A DNA stretch of 64,000 nucleotides from Bog-756 sp963769765 (GTDB lineage: Bacteria; Actinomycetota; Acidimicrobiia; Acidimicrobiales; RAAP-2). The notes under the pieces are model-generated. The model ran no database searches. It saw nothing but the letters and a program-made list of their open reading frames with translations, and was not told the origin of the DNA. The DNA lies in assembly GCA_963769765.1 (NCBI GenBank), contig CAVYNA010000006.1, positions 62,001 through 126,000 on the forward strand, written 5' to 3'. Positions 26,245 to 33,722 of the stretch are shown here, one piece after another. The stretch's first letter is position 1. Each line of letters opens with the position of its first letter. Position numbers and translations under genes: made by a program.

Positions 26245-26320
26245 GGGGCAGTAGCTCAGTGGTCAGAGCAGGGGACTCATAATCCCTCGGTCGGAGGTTC
26301 GATCCCTCCCTGCCCCACCA
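26245..26320 (+). tRNA. tRNA-Met (CAU), 3' CCA encoded
   Basis: The acceptor stem is GGGGCAG (26245-26251) with CTGCCCC (26310-26316), followed by A and an encoded CCA. The anticodon stem GGGGA/TCCCT encloses CTCATAA, and the anticodon CAT is at 26278-26280. The T-arm is GGAGG-TTCGATC-CCTCC. The loop is that of elongator tRNA-Met, although tRNA-Ile2 (lysidine-modified CAU) cannot be excluded. It is the only one of the three tRNAs here with an encoded CCA. Its 3' half is repeated at 27867-27910. Confidence 0.92.
26275..26318 (+). repeat. att-like direct repeat, left copy (within tRNA-Met)
   Basis: These 44 bases run from the anticodon loop to the first C of the tRNA-Met CCA end. They match 27867-27910 at 42 of 44 positions. 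Tyrosine-recombinase elements typically integrate at this part of a tRNA gene and leave such a duplication. Confidence 0.75.
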
Positions 26321-26376
26321 GGTTCAGCAAGCATCAATCGGAACTGACCAGCCTCACCAGATGGGCTTGACCCCAT

Positions 26377-26592
26377 TCAGTGGACCACGTGTTCGGGCAA
26401 AGTTGCCGGCTGGGTGGTGGTTGAGTGGAGGTCGTCGAACTCGTTCGGGGTGAGATAGCCGAGCGAACTGTGTCGGCGGTCCGAATTGTAGAAGTGCTCG
26501 ATGTAGTCGGCCATGGCGATGGCCAGCTCAAGGTTGGTCCGCCACTTCTGGCGGTTCAGCAGCTCGATCTGCATCGAGCCCCAGAACGACTC
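26377..26592 (-). pseudogene. IS3-family transposase (OrfB) C-terminal remnant
   Basis: About 72 residues match the end of an IS3-type rve integrase domain. These are ESFWGSMQIELLNRQKWRT with the last catalytic Glu, followed by YIEHFYNSDRRHSSLGYLTP. The upstream two thirds of the transposase are missing, so it cannot be active. The sequence just beyond its end (26368-26387, TGACCCCATTCAGTGGACCA) resembles an IS3-family terminal inverted repeat. Confidence 0.75.
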
Positions 26593-26777
26593 CTTGGGGG
26601 CCTTTTCGAGAAAGGACAGCGGCATGCCCCTACGTCGTCGTCCTGCTCAGGTCACCCGGATGACAGTTTCGACACCATAGGGCAGACTGAGGACCGGCAG
26701 CGCTCAAGTGAGCGGCGGCAGAGCTTCTGGTGGGTTGAGATCGGGAGCGTCGTGGCTAACAAGAAAGGCTCACGGCT

Positions 26778-27497
26778 ATGAAGAACCTGACCATACTCGG
26801 CGCCACTGGATTCGTGTCGCTGATCGCGACGGCCTTGTTCTCGGCGCCGGCGGTAGGAGCAACGGCGGGACCTTTGGTGGTGAGATCGCCCAATGTAGCG
26901 GGCTACAACGCAACGGACCCGTCGCCGGTCACGAGTTTCAGCGGCACACTGAGTGTCCCAGCTTTGACCTGCCCCGCGACGGGCAATTTGCAGATGCTCG
27001 CTCAGGTCAGTCTCGTCGACCCGGCGACAGCGGACCAGGCGGATTTCCAATGGTCCATCGCCTGTATTTCTGGAACCGCTCTTTACTCGAGCGCGACGGC
27101 CTACGTCGGCACCTACGCAACCGGCTTCGGTCAAGCCGCAATCGCGGCCGTAGCAGGAGACACATTGAAGCTTGCGATGTCCGAGGACTCGGTCAAGGGA
27201 ACGGTCACCGTGAAGATCACCGACACATCAAACAGGCAGACTGCCAGTGCCAAGGTCCCGCTGCAGGCGTCTCTCACTGCACTTTCGGCCCAGATCGACT
27301 TCCCTACCGGAACCGCGAACGTGACACCGATCCCCACTTTCACCAACGTCCGATTCGGGGACTTGAAGTACAACGGAGCAATTCTCTCGTCCTTGAGTCC
27401 GACGAATACAGAGATGTACGACGGTACGACTCTCCAGGTGTCGACGTCCCCGATCTCGGCGGCGGGGACCTTCAGCACGGTCTTCAAGCATGTCTGA
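26778..27497 (+). CDS. Secreted protein, possible peptidase-G1-like fold without catalytic Glu
   Basis: A 239-residue exported protein with signal peptide MKNLTILGATGFVSLIATAL up to GATA. The mature sequence is beta-rich. VAGYNAT and SFSGTLSVPALTCP recall the start of peptidase family G1 (eqolisin-like). Its second half, AGDTLKLAMSEDSVKGTVTV and TPIPTFTNVRFGDLKYNG, resembles the ISAGDTI ... FADFGTVTF part of that family. The position of the catalytic Glu (AEWIVE in the family) reads SAQIDFPTG, so peptidase activity is unlikely. The fold call is a guess from pattern. AAAGG lies ten bases before the ATG. It is the only intact gene of the tRNA-bounded island. Confidence 0.5.
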   Translation: MKNLTILGATGFVSLIATALFSAPAVGATAGPLVVRSPNVAGYNATDPSPVTSFSGTLSVPALTCPATGNLQMLAQVSLVDPATADQADFQWSIACISGTALYSSATAYVGTYATGFGQAAIAAVAGDTLKLAMSEDSVKGTVTVKITDTSNRQTASAKVPLQASLTALSAQIDFPTGTANVTPIPTFTNVRFGDLKYNGAILSSLSPTNTEMYDGTTLQVSTSPISAAGTFSTVFKHV

Positions 27498-27866
27498 GTC
27501 TGCACCTCACTGACTTCACAACGGGGCAGTCGATACTCGCTGGCGTGAGCCTGGCCGAACGCCCGCACCCCACACACTTCCGAGGAGCCAGACAAGCGGG
27601 TCGAAATCCACGTCTACATCTGTCCTGGCTGAAAGCAACTAGCGCACAACACCAACGAACTGGTGCTCGACCACGACGACAGTGTCCTCTGCCGCAATCG
27701 CAACTCAAGCAAGGCCAGACCGTATGACAAGGCGCGGTGAAAGACATCATCGAACCGCCGCCGCAATACGCATCAATCAGCAAATACCTTCATCCCGCAA
27801 CAGCGTTCAACACATACAAACGCCGGGTACTACCTAGAGAACGCACACCAAATGCGTTCTTACCTC

Positions 27867-27910
27867 ACTCATGATCCCTCGGTCGGAGGTTCGATCCCTC
27901 CCGGCCCCAC
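27867..27910 (+). repeat. att-like direct repeat, right copy (tRNA-Met 3' half)
   Basis: This copy matches the 3' half of tRNA-Met with two differences: A to G after the anticodon, and T to G in the acceptor strand. No 5' half precedes it, so it is not a functional tRNA. Its end reads CAC-GAA and not CACCA, so the encoded CCA may have come with the element. Confidence 0.75.
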
Positions 27911-27979
27911 GAAGTGCGGCGGTGGCAGTTGCCTTCGTCGCCGAACTCCGAGATCAGCAGCGACGGTGCCCGTACGGAA

Positions 27980-29029
27980 TCACCGCGCGTCGGCCTCCGC
28001 GAGACGCGGGAGATGGTGGGCGGTCAGGCCGTGCGGATCGTCGCCGTCCGTTGTGACCGCCGGATCCACGTGGATGGTCATGGCCGTGAGCCGCGGGATC
28101 TCGTGAAGGAGCGTGTGGCGGACCTCCTCTGCGATGCGGTGCGCGTCTCGGAGCGTGAGTGAGGCGTCGACGGTCAAGGCGAGCTCGCCGTGGAGCTCGT
28201 GCCCGACCCAGCGGACCTTCGTGCCGTCGACGTCGAGCACCTCGTGCGAGGACGTGGCGAGCTCGACGATGCGGGCGATGAGCGTTCCGTCGGTCGCGTC
28301 GAGGAGGCGTCGGAAGACGTCGCGGGCAGCCCGCCACAGCACGACGATCATCGCCGCTCCGATCAGCAGTCCGACGATCGGGTCGGCATTGCGCCACCCG
28401 AGTGCGACCCCGAGTGCGCCACCCATGACGGCGAGAGAGGTGACGGCGTCGGCGCGTGCGTGCCGGCCGTCGGCGACGAGCGCCGTGGATCCGATCCGAC
28501 GTCCCACGCGGGTGCGGTAGCGGGCCGCGAGCTCGTTCCCGACGAAGCCCACCATCCCGGCGATCGCGACCGCGGCGAGATGGGTGACCGACCGGGGGTG
28601 GACGAGCCGGTCGACGGACTCCCAGATCACGGTTGCAGCGGAGAAGGCAATCACCGCGACGACGGCGAGACCGGCGAGGTCCTCGACCCGGCCGAATCCA
28701 TACGGATAGCGGTCGGTCGGTGCCCGCCTGCCGACGACGAAGGCCAATCCGAGCGGGATCGCGGTGAGTGCGTCGGCCCCGTTGTGGATGGTGTCGGCGA
28801 AGAGTCCCACCGAGGACGTGAGCACCACGACGACGGCTTGCACGCCGGCGGTCGCGAGGAGCACCACGAGACTGAGACCGACCGCACGGGTGCCTTCCTT
28901 GCTCACCGCCAGCGCCGAATCCATGCGGTCGAGGTGGTCGTGGGTATGGATGAACGGCAGCCACGAACGCCAACCCGCGTGGTCGTGGCTGGTGGGTGAA
29001 TCGGTGTCCGCACTGTGAGGCCGGGTCAT
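27980..29029 (-). CDS. Cation diffusion facilitator (CDF) metal exporter, Zn/Co type
   Basis: A 349-residue membrane protein with six predicted helices and a C-terminal cytoplasmic metallochaperone-like domain (about residues 265-345). The transport-site motifs are HxxxD in TM2 (His82-Asp86, IHNGAD) and HxxxD in TM5 (His190-Asp194, GRHARAD). The histidine-containing TM2 site is typical of Zn2+ (and Co2+) rather than Fe/Mn CDFs. The N-terminus is His-rich (HSAD, SHDHAGW, HTHDHLD). It exports divalent metal by proton antiport. Its ATG overlaps the stop of the ArsR-type regulator by four bases, so the two form one operon under that repressor. Confidence 0.9.
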   Translation of the reverse strand: MTRPHSADTDSPTSHDHAGWRSWLPFIHTHDHLDRMDSALAVSKEGTRAVGLSLVVLLATAGVQAVVVVLTSSVGLFADTIHNGADALTAIPLGLAFVVGRRAPTDRYPYGFGRVEDLAGLAVVAVIAFSAATVIWESVDRLVHPRSVTHLAAVAIAGMVGFVGNELAARYRTRVGRRIGSTALVADGRHARADAVTSLAVMGGALGVALGWRNADPIVGLLIGAAMIVVLWRAARDVFRRLLDATDGTLIARIVELATSSHEVLDVDGTKVRWVGHELHGELALTVDASLTLRDAHRIAEEVRHTLLHEIPRLTAMTIHVDPAVTTDGDDPHGLTAHHLPRLAEADAR

Positions 29030-29403
29030 CTGTGCGGCCTCCGGTGCGGTGCCGGTGGCTCGCCGGCGGGGTGGTCCTCCAACCCGGACACCTGGTGGTC
29101 CGCGTGGGAGAGCGCCTCGGCGAGCAGGCGTGAGACGTGCTCGTCGGCCGCGGAGTAGAAGGCGAACGTCCCCGCGCGCCGGACCTGGACGAGCTTGGCC
29201 AGCCGGAGCTTCGAGAGGTGTTGGGAGACCGCAGTGGGCGTCGCGCCGACGAGCTCGGCCAGGCGTGTCACCGAAGTCTCGCCCTGCAGCAGCGTCCAAA
29301 GGATCTTGATGCGGGTCGGATCGGCGAGCAGTCGGAAACCGTCACTGGCGACCAGCACCTGCTCGTCGGTTGGCATCTCTACTACCTGCATATCTTCATG
29401 CAT
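29026..29403 (-). CDS. ArsR/SmtB-family metal-responsive repressor
   Basis: A 125-residue winged-helix repressor. The core is FRLLADPTRIKILWTLLQG, with the recognition helix in TPTAVSQHLSKLRLAKLV. The dimer helix alpha5 carries DEH-(10 residues)-HADH (Asp87, His89, His100, His103). This is the DxH-x10-HxxH zinc-sensing site of SmtB, CzrA and NmtR. It should release DNA when Zn2+ (or Co/Ni) rises and so derepress the CDF exporter downstream. The ATG at 29403 is chosen because a TACACT -10 box ends eight bases before it (leaderless). Internal ATGs at 29391 and 29376 are alternatives. The tail is His/Pro/Arg-rich. Confidence 0.88.
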   Translation of the reverse strand: MHEDMQVVEMPTDEQVLVASDGFRLLADPTRIKILWTLLQGETSVTRLAELVGATPTAVSQHLSKLRLAKLVQVRRAGTFAFYSAADEHVSRLLAEALSHADHQVSGLEDHPAGEPPAPHRRPHR

Positions 29404-29412
29404 ACGAAGATA
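29391..29412. promoter_or_regulatory. Operator-like inverted repeat at the ArsR promoter
   Basis: TATCTTC (29391-29397) and GAAGATA (29406-29412) form a perfect 7-bp inverted repeat with 8 bases between. It spans the start region of the arsR-type gene and abuts its -10 box. This is the expected place for autorepression by an ArsR/SmtB dimer. Confidence 0.65.
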
Positions 29413-29417
29413 GTGTA
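29412..29417 (-). promoter_or_regulatory. Candidate -10 box (TACACT) of the arsR-CDF operon
   Basis: Read on the minus strand, TACACT ends eight bases before the ATG at 29403. It touches the inverted repeat 29391-29412, so a bound repressor would block polymerase directly. Confidence 0.5.
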
Positions 29418-29498
29418 CCATGCCGATTTCCAGAAGAACTCGTCGACTGCCCATGCATTGTCCCCACCCACCATCAGCGGTCCCCGGATACCCGACGG

Positions 29499-31145
29499 TT
29501 ATCGCAGGGCGATCTCGACGATCTTGACCACCACCAGGGCGAACGCGACCAGCAGGTATCCACGGAGCGCCAGCAGCCCGATCTTGCGCTGCGTCGAAAG
29601 CGCCGGCTTGGCGAGCAGTCGGAGCGCCGGCATCCGCCAAGTCTCGCGACGCTCCCACTCGACCGGGACGGTCACGGTCCCAGACGCCGACCGCCGGTGC
29701 CGGAGGAGCACGAACAGCCCGACCGGAATGCCGATCGCAGTCCCCACGACGAGGGTGCCGACGATCTGCGCGCCCGAGAGCCCCGGATACAGCACGCTCG
29801 CCGTCAGGATGACCGAGAGGACCACCAGCAACCAGATGACGGCTGCGGTGAAGACATTGAGTCCCTTCGAGTTGACCCACGGCCCCAGCACGTCCTTGTC
29901 GTTGCAGAGCAGCAGCAAGAAGACCGTCGCGCTCGGCAGGAGCACCCCGGCCAGCGACTGCACCCCTTCGGTGAGCAGCCCGAGCGGAACGCCCGGGATG
30001 AGCACGAGCGCGGCGGCCGCCGCCATCAGCCCTGCGTAACACGCATAGAAACCCTTTGCCTTGCCGATCGGCCGGTGCAGCGAATGATGGAAGCCGAGCA
30101 CGTCAGAGCTCGCGTACGCAGTGGCGAGACCGACCGCCGCAGCGCCGATGATGCTGGCATCGAGGAGCGCGATGGCGAAGAGGTCGCCGGCGAACCGGGA
30201 CACATAGGTGCCGAGACCGGTCGCCACGCCGGCCGCCGTGGTGAAGTTGCCGGCCCCCGGCCTGCCGTGGAAGACCGCGGCGGTGAACCCGAACATTGCG
30301 GCGGCGCCGAGCACGACGATGACGATTCCGATCCACAGATCGACCCGTTCGTACTTGATGAACCTGGTCGTGATGCGCTTGTCGATGACGTAGGACTGTT
30401 GGAAGAAGAGCTGCCACGGGGCGACCGTCGTGCCGACGATGGCGATCACGAGCAGCATGACGGTCGAGAGCTGCACGTGCGATGGCATGCCGGGCAGGAG
30501 GAAGCTCCTCGTCATCTCCGTCACCGGTGGGTGCACCATCAGGTAGATCGGGATCAGGACGAGCGATCCTGCGACGAGGACGAGGCAGACGCGCTCGAAC
30601 CGCCGGAAGCTCCCGGTGCTCGCCGCACCGACCACGACCAGGCCGGCCAGCACCACCGAGGGGATCTTGGGCAGACCCAGGTAGCCGACGGCGAACGTGA
30701 CCCCGATGAACTCCGTCACGATGGTGAGGGCGTTGAGGACGAAGAGATCGATGACGCTGAACGCGCCCCAGAACCTGCCGAACCGCTCGAGGATGAGCCG
30801 CGCGTGCCCGACCCCGGTGACGGCGCCGAGGCGGAGGACCATCTCCTGGTTGACGTAGAGGATCGGCACGAGCAGCAGCAGTGTCCAGAGCAGCCGTGTC
30901 CCGTAGTTCTGACCCGCCTGGGTATACGTGCCGAACGCTCCGGCATCGTTATCGCCGACCATCACGATGAGCCCGGGACCGACGATCGCGAGCAGGGTCT
31001 TGAGCTTGGACGAGAGACGTGGACGAAGGGCCACATCGCCGTAAGCGATCGTGCCGAGCGCGCCGCGGATGTCCCCCACGTGTTCGGGATCGAGGACGGC
31101 GCCATCGTCGACGGTGACGCCGATGTCGTTCGGGGCGCGGCTCAT
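29499..31145 (-). CDS. Nramp-family (NRMT-like branch) divalent metal transporter
   Basis: A 548-residue protein with about eleven transmembrane helices and the LeuT-type fold of Nramp transporters. The canonical TM1 motif DPGN is replaced by VGDNDAGAFGTY (residues about 63-74). The TM6 MPH region reads GTTVAPWQLFFQQS. This places it in a divergent Nramp-related branch, some members of which carry Mg2+ rather than Mn2+ or Fe2+; the ion is unknown here. The cytoplasmic N-terminus (about 45 residues) has the conserved RGALGTIAYGD box. The ATG at 31145 overlaps by aTGA the stop of a 44-codon ORF that has its own ribosome site. The gene is transcribed in the same direction as the ArsR-CDF pair downstream. 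Confidence 0.82.
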   Translation of the reverse strand: MSRAPNDIGVTVDDGAVLDPEHVGDIRGALGTIAYGDVALRPRLSSKLKTLLAIVGPGLIVMVGDNDAGAFGTYTQAGQNYGTRLLWTLLLLVPILYVNQEMVLRLGAVTGVGHARLILERFGRFWGAFSVIDLFVLNALTIVTEFIGVTFAVGYLGLPKIPSVVLAGLVVVGAASTGSFRRFERVCLVLVAGSLVLIPIYLMVHPPVTEMTRSFLLPGMPSHVQLSTVMLLVIAIVGTTVAPWQLFFQQSYVIDKRITTRFIKYERVDLWIGIVIVVLGAAAMFGFTAAVFHGRPGAGNFTTAAGVATGLGTYVSRFAGDLFAIALLDASIIGAAAVGLATAYASSDVLGFHHSLHRPIGKAKGFYACYAGLMAAAAALVLIPGVPLGLLTEGVQSLAGVLLPSATVFLLLLCNDKDVLGPWVNSKGLNVFTAAVIWLLVVLSVILTASVLYPGLSGAQIVGTLVVGTAIGIPVGLFVLLRHRRSASGTVTVPVEWERRETWRMPALRLLAKPALSTQRKIGLLALRGYLLVAFALVVVKIVEIALR

Positions 31146-31276
31146 CGGAGATACCGACCGGAGAGTTGACGGACGGACGGTGTCATGGGGCACGCGGGGA
31201 TGCGGCTCCACGGATTGCTACAAGTGCGGGCGAGGCGCTGCCGGGTCCAACCCGGACGCGAAGCGTTGCAGTGCAT
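31142..31276 (-). CDS. Small upstream ORF (44 aa) coupled to the Nramp-like gene
   Basis: The ATG at 31276 has a strong AAGGAG five bases upstream. The ORF encodes MHCNASRPGWTRQRLARTCS and continues to SGRYLR. Its TGA overlaps the ATG of the transporter, which itself has no ribosome site. This is the layout of a leader peptide or translational coupler. The product has eight Arg and three Cys and no recognised domain. It could also be an untranslated coincidence, but the SD and the exact overlap argue for translation. Confidence 0.5.
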   Translation of the reverse strand: MHCNASRPGWTRQRLARTCSNPWSRIPACPMTPSVRQLSGRYLR

Positions 31277-31667
31277 GACGACTCCTTCGGTGGTGGTGAG
31301 CGATACGGGACAGCGACGCGGGCATCCGCGCAGACCTGTCGGCGGCCCCGCGCCTCACGAGACGGCGCGCGACTGGGCCGGAAGGATCACCCTCCGAAGG
31401 TGCGGCGGCTCAGTCGATCGAGCTCAGTCGTTCGAGAGCGTCGGGAGTCGACGTCGAGACGACGTTGGACGTCCGCTCAGCGCACGCGTCGGAGGGCGCC
31501 AGTACTGGGAGGGTCTGCTCTCATCTGGCTCACCTCCTCGGCTCGCGACGGTCACATCCGGTGCACAGCCTACCAATCGACGGCCTCGCCGACCACGAGG
31601 TCGGTGGAGGGAACGCGTCGAAGGTCGCGCGCTAGCCTGCGGGTCGCCGACCCCGGACAGGAGCACG
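31277..31667. other. 390-bp divergent intergenic region with palindromes
   Basis: This region lies between the leader ORF of the Nramp-like gene and the gene at 31668. No protein gene is credible. It contains the palindrome ACGTCG-AGA-CGACGT at 31451-31465 and a CACC/GGTG-type hairpin near 31390. It may hold the transporter promoter and a structured leader. I looked for M-box and yybP-ykoY consensus elements and did not find them. Confidence 0.4.
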
Positions 31668-32036
31668 ATGGACATCGAGCAGTTCTACAGCGCCGACGAG
31701 CGGCGTCGACGTTCGGCGGAGATCGAGTTCGGCAACAACTGGTTCGACGCCAAGGGGAATCGGTACGAGCTGAGCTGGGTCGAGGACACCGGAGAGCTCT
31801 ACGCGATGCTCGAGCTCGTCCCCGAGGCCGACAGCTGGACGCCGTTCGGCGACATCGAAGTCGAGAACCTGCCGGTGGACCGGCTCGTCGTGACCTTGAT
31901 CGCGACCATCCCCACCCTCGCAGAGGTCGAAGCGATCCTCGAGGGCTGGGCGGACCAGATGGACCAGCCGGACAGCGTCGCCTGGGTGGCGGAACGCCTC
32001 CGGTCCCACGGAATCACCTTCGGCGGTCCGGACTGA
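31668..32036 (+). CDS. Conserved hypothetical protein (MDIEQFYSADERRRRS family)
   Basis: A 122-residue soluble acidic protein starting MDIEQFYSADERRRRSAEIE, with AGGAG six bases before the ATG. It is a small alpha/beta protein without signal or membrane segments. It resembles uncharacterised actinobacterial proteins, and I cannot assign a function. The start of the next gene is eight bases downstream, so the two are probably co-transcribed. Confidence 0.7.
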   Translation: MDIEQFYSADERRRRSAEIEFGNNWFDAKGNRYELSWVEDTGELYAMLELVPEADSWTPFGDIEVENLPVDRLVVTLIATIPTLAEVEAILEGWADQMDQPDSVAWVAERLRSHGITFGGPD

Positions 32037-32043
32037 GGCCGGC

Positions 32044-32451
32044 GTGACCGCCACGGTAGGGTCCTCGTCGTCATCGGACCGTCGAGGGGAGGCAGGGGAG
32101 TTGGAGCTGGTCGTCGAGCTGTCGGACGGGAGCGTCGTGCTCGCGGAACCCCACGACTTCGCCCACTTCGCGGTCCGGGTGGGCGACAGCGCTCCAGCCA
32201 CCGCCGATCGGTCGACGCGTCTCGCCATGCTCCTCGAGTCGGCAGGCATCGCGCGGACCGGTGACGGTCGAGACGTCTTCGTCTCCGAGGACGCCGTGCG
32301 CAGGCTGGCGGCCGACGCGGCGGCTCGGCAAGGTCGACCCGTCGACAGAGCATGGGAGTCCGGGTTTGCCGAAATGCTCGAGTTCGCGGGCAGACATGGA
32401 TGGATCGAGGACGACGGGGCCGTTCGGGCCCACGTGGAATGGGGAGTCTGA
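32044..32451 (+). CDS. Hypothetical protein
   Basis: A 135-residue soluble protein beginning at GTG 32044. It consists of a Ser-rich N-terminus, a beta stretch (LELVVELSDGSVVLAEPHDFAHF) and a helical C-terminus containing EDAVRRLAADAAARQGRPVD. No domain is recognised. It lies between another small unknown and an LLM oxidoreductase, and its TGA is followed two bases later by the preferred start of that gene. Confidence 0.6.
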   Translation: MTATVGSSSSSDRRGEAGELELVVELSDGSVVLAEPHDFAHFAVRVGDSAPATADRSTRLAMLLESAGIARTGDGRDVFVSEDAVRRLAADAAARQGRPVDRAWESGFAEMLEFAGRHGWIEDDGAVRAHVEWGV

Positions 32452-32453
32452 CC

Positions 32454-33329
32454 GTGCGCTTCTCCTACGCCGAGTCGATGGTCGACCCCGAGTTCTACCT
32501 GCCGCTTGCAAGGGCGGCGGAGGAGGCGGGCTACGACGGCATGGTGGTGCCGGACAGCCTCTGCTACCCGCTCGAGTCGGAGGCCAGCTATCCCTTCTCG
32601 CCCGACCACACCCGTGAGTTCCTCGAGGACAAGCCGTTCATCGAACCGTTCTCGCTGATCCCGGCGATGGGCGCGGTGACCGAGCGGCTCCGGTTCATCA
32701 CCTTCGTGCTCAAACTGCCGATGCGCCACCCGCTCCTCGTCGCGAAGCAGGCGACCTCGGTCGCGGTGCTGACCGGAAACCGCCTCGCACTCGGCGTCGG
32801 CTCGAGCCCTTGGCCCGAGGACTACGAACTGTGCGACGTCCCATGGGAGGGGCGGGGTCGTCGCATGGACGAGGCGATCGCCGTGGTGGCCGGGCTCAGT
32901 GCCGGCGGGTACTTCGAGTTCCACGGCACGGCCTACGACCTCCCACCGGTCAAGATCTCCCCGGTGCCGACCGAGCCGCTGCCGATCCTCGTGGGCGGCC
33001 ACGCACCGGCCGCCCTCCGGCGGGCCGCGCGTTCGGACGGATGGCTTCACGGCGGCGGCGATCCCGCCGACCTCCCGGGCCTGCTCGAGCAGCTCCACCG
33101 CCTCCGTGACGAGGAGGGGACGAGCGGCCGTCCCTTCGAGGTCCATGTGATCTCGCTCGACGCCTACTCGCTCGACGGCATCCGTCGCCTCGAGGAGGTC
33201 GGGGTCACCGACGTGATCGTCGGGTTCCGCTGGCCCTATGCCGTCGGGCCGGACACCGAGACGCTCCAGGTGAAGCTCGACAACCTCCGCCGGTTCGCGA
33301 ACGACGTGATCGCCGAGGCGCGCCGATGA
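32454..33329 (+). CDS. LLM-class (F420-dependent) oxidoreductase
   Basis: A 291-residue luciferase-like TIM barrel. MRFSYAESMVDPEFYLPLAR is the first strand and helix. FVLKLPMRHPLLVAKQATSV and LALGVGSSPWPEDYELCDVP are the conserved LLM core, and PLPILVGGHAPAALRRAAR is the late barrel motif shared by F420-dependent members. Its substrate is unknown. The GTG at 32454 has GGGGAG eight bases upstream; an ATG at 32439 would overlap the previous gene. The last four bases overlap the start of the SnoaL-like gene. Confidence 0.85.
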   Translation: MRFSYAESMVDPEFYLPLARAAEEAGYDGMVVPDSLCYPLESEASYPFSPDHTREFLEDKPFIEPFSLIPAMGAVTERLRFITFVLKLPMRHPLLVAKQATSVAVLTGNRLALGVGSSPWPEDYELCDVPWEGRGRRMDEAIAVVAGLSAGGYFEFHGTAYDLPPVKISPVPTEPLPILVGGHAPAALRRAARSDGWLHGGGDPADLPGLLEQLHRLRDEEGTSGRPFEVHVISLDAYSLDGIRRLEEVGVTDVIVGFRWPYAVGPDTETLQVKLDNLRRFANDVIAEARR

Positions 33330-33718
33330 GCTCCGTCCGCGACCTCTCGCAGGCGTCGATGGCCGCCGTGGAGTCGCGCGACAGAGACGGGTGGCTGAGC
33401 CTCTTCGAGGACGACGCCGTGGTGGAGGATCCGATCGGTCCGTCACCTTTCGATCCCGAGGGAAGAGGCCATCGGGGCATCGGGGAGATCGCCGCTTTCT
33501 ACGACACGGTCATCGCTGCCAACGAGGCGATCCGGTTCGACATCCGTCAGTCGTTCCTCTGCGGCGACGAGGTCGCGAACGTGGGGACGATCCGCATCAC
33601 CTTCACCGGTGGTTCGGCGGTCGAGGTCGACGGCATCTACACCTACCGGCGCTCTCCGGGCGGCAAGATCGCCGCACTACGCGCCTACTGGGAGTCGGAC
33701 GCGATCAGACCGGTCTGA
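33326..33718 (+). CDS. SnoaL/ketosteroid-isomerase-like (NTF2-fold) protein
   Basis: A 130-residue NTF2-like domain. SQASMAAVESRDRDGWLSLF begins the cone helix, and EDPIGPSPFDPEGRGHRGIGEI is the typical turn of SnoaL/steroid-isomerase proteins. AALRAYWESD closes the sheet. Members are isomerases, cyclases or non-catalytic binding proteins. Its start overlaps the LLM oxidoreductase stop (ATGA), so the two may act in one pathway, perhaps steroid- or polyketide-like degradation; this is inference only. Confidence 0.8.
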   Translation: MSSVRDLSQASMAAVESRDRDGWLSLFEDDAVVEDPIGPSPFDPEGRGHRGIGEIAAFYDTVIAANEAIRFDIRQSFLCGDEVANVGTIRITFTGGSAVEVDGIYTYRRSPGGKIAALRAYWESDAIRPV

Positions 33719-33720
33719 TC
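33703..33720. terminator. Perfect palindrome between convergent genes, likely bidirectional terminator
   Basis: GATCAGACC-GGTCTGATC is an 18-bp perfect palindrome that includes the stop codon of the SnoaL-like gene and ends two bases before the convergent gene. As RNA it folds with a 7-bp stem and a CCGG loop on either strand. There is no U-run, which is usual for high-GC actinomycetes. Confidence 0.6.
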
Positions 33721-33722
33721 GG

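Larger units (their letters stand above)
26275..27910. mobile_element. Small tRNA-Met-bounded genomic island (about 1.6 kb)
   Basis: The region between the two 44-bp repeats has visibly lower GC than its surroundings. It contains an IS3-type transposase remnant, one intact secreted-protein gene and about 370 bp of degenerate sequence. No integrase gene remains. The structure fits the decayed residue of a larger tRNA-integrated element. The stretch 27498-27866 has no intact gene. A short translation near 27588-27630 (DKRVEIHVYIC) faintly recalls IS1634/IS4-type transposases and may be another remnant. Confidence 0.6.

Noticed and set aside
27867..27910. A second tRNA-Met gene
   Set aside because: Only the 3' half matches; no D-arm or 5' acceptor strand precedes it. 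Kept as an att-like repeat.
31277..31600. M-box or manganese (yybP-ykoY) riboswitch before the Nramp-like gene
   Set aside because: An AGGTGAG string is present on the minus strand, but the rest of either consensus core could not be matched by eye. A covariance-model search would settle it.
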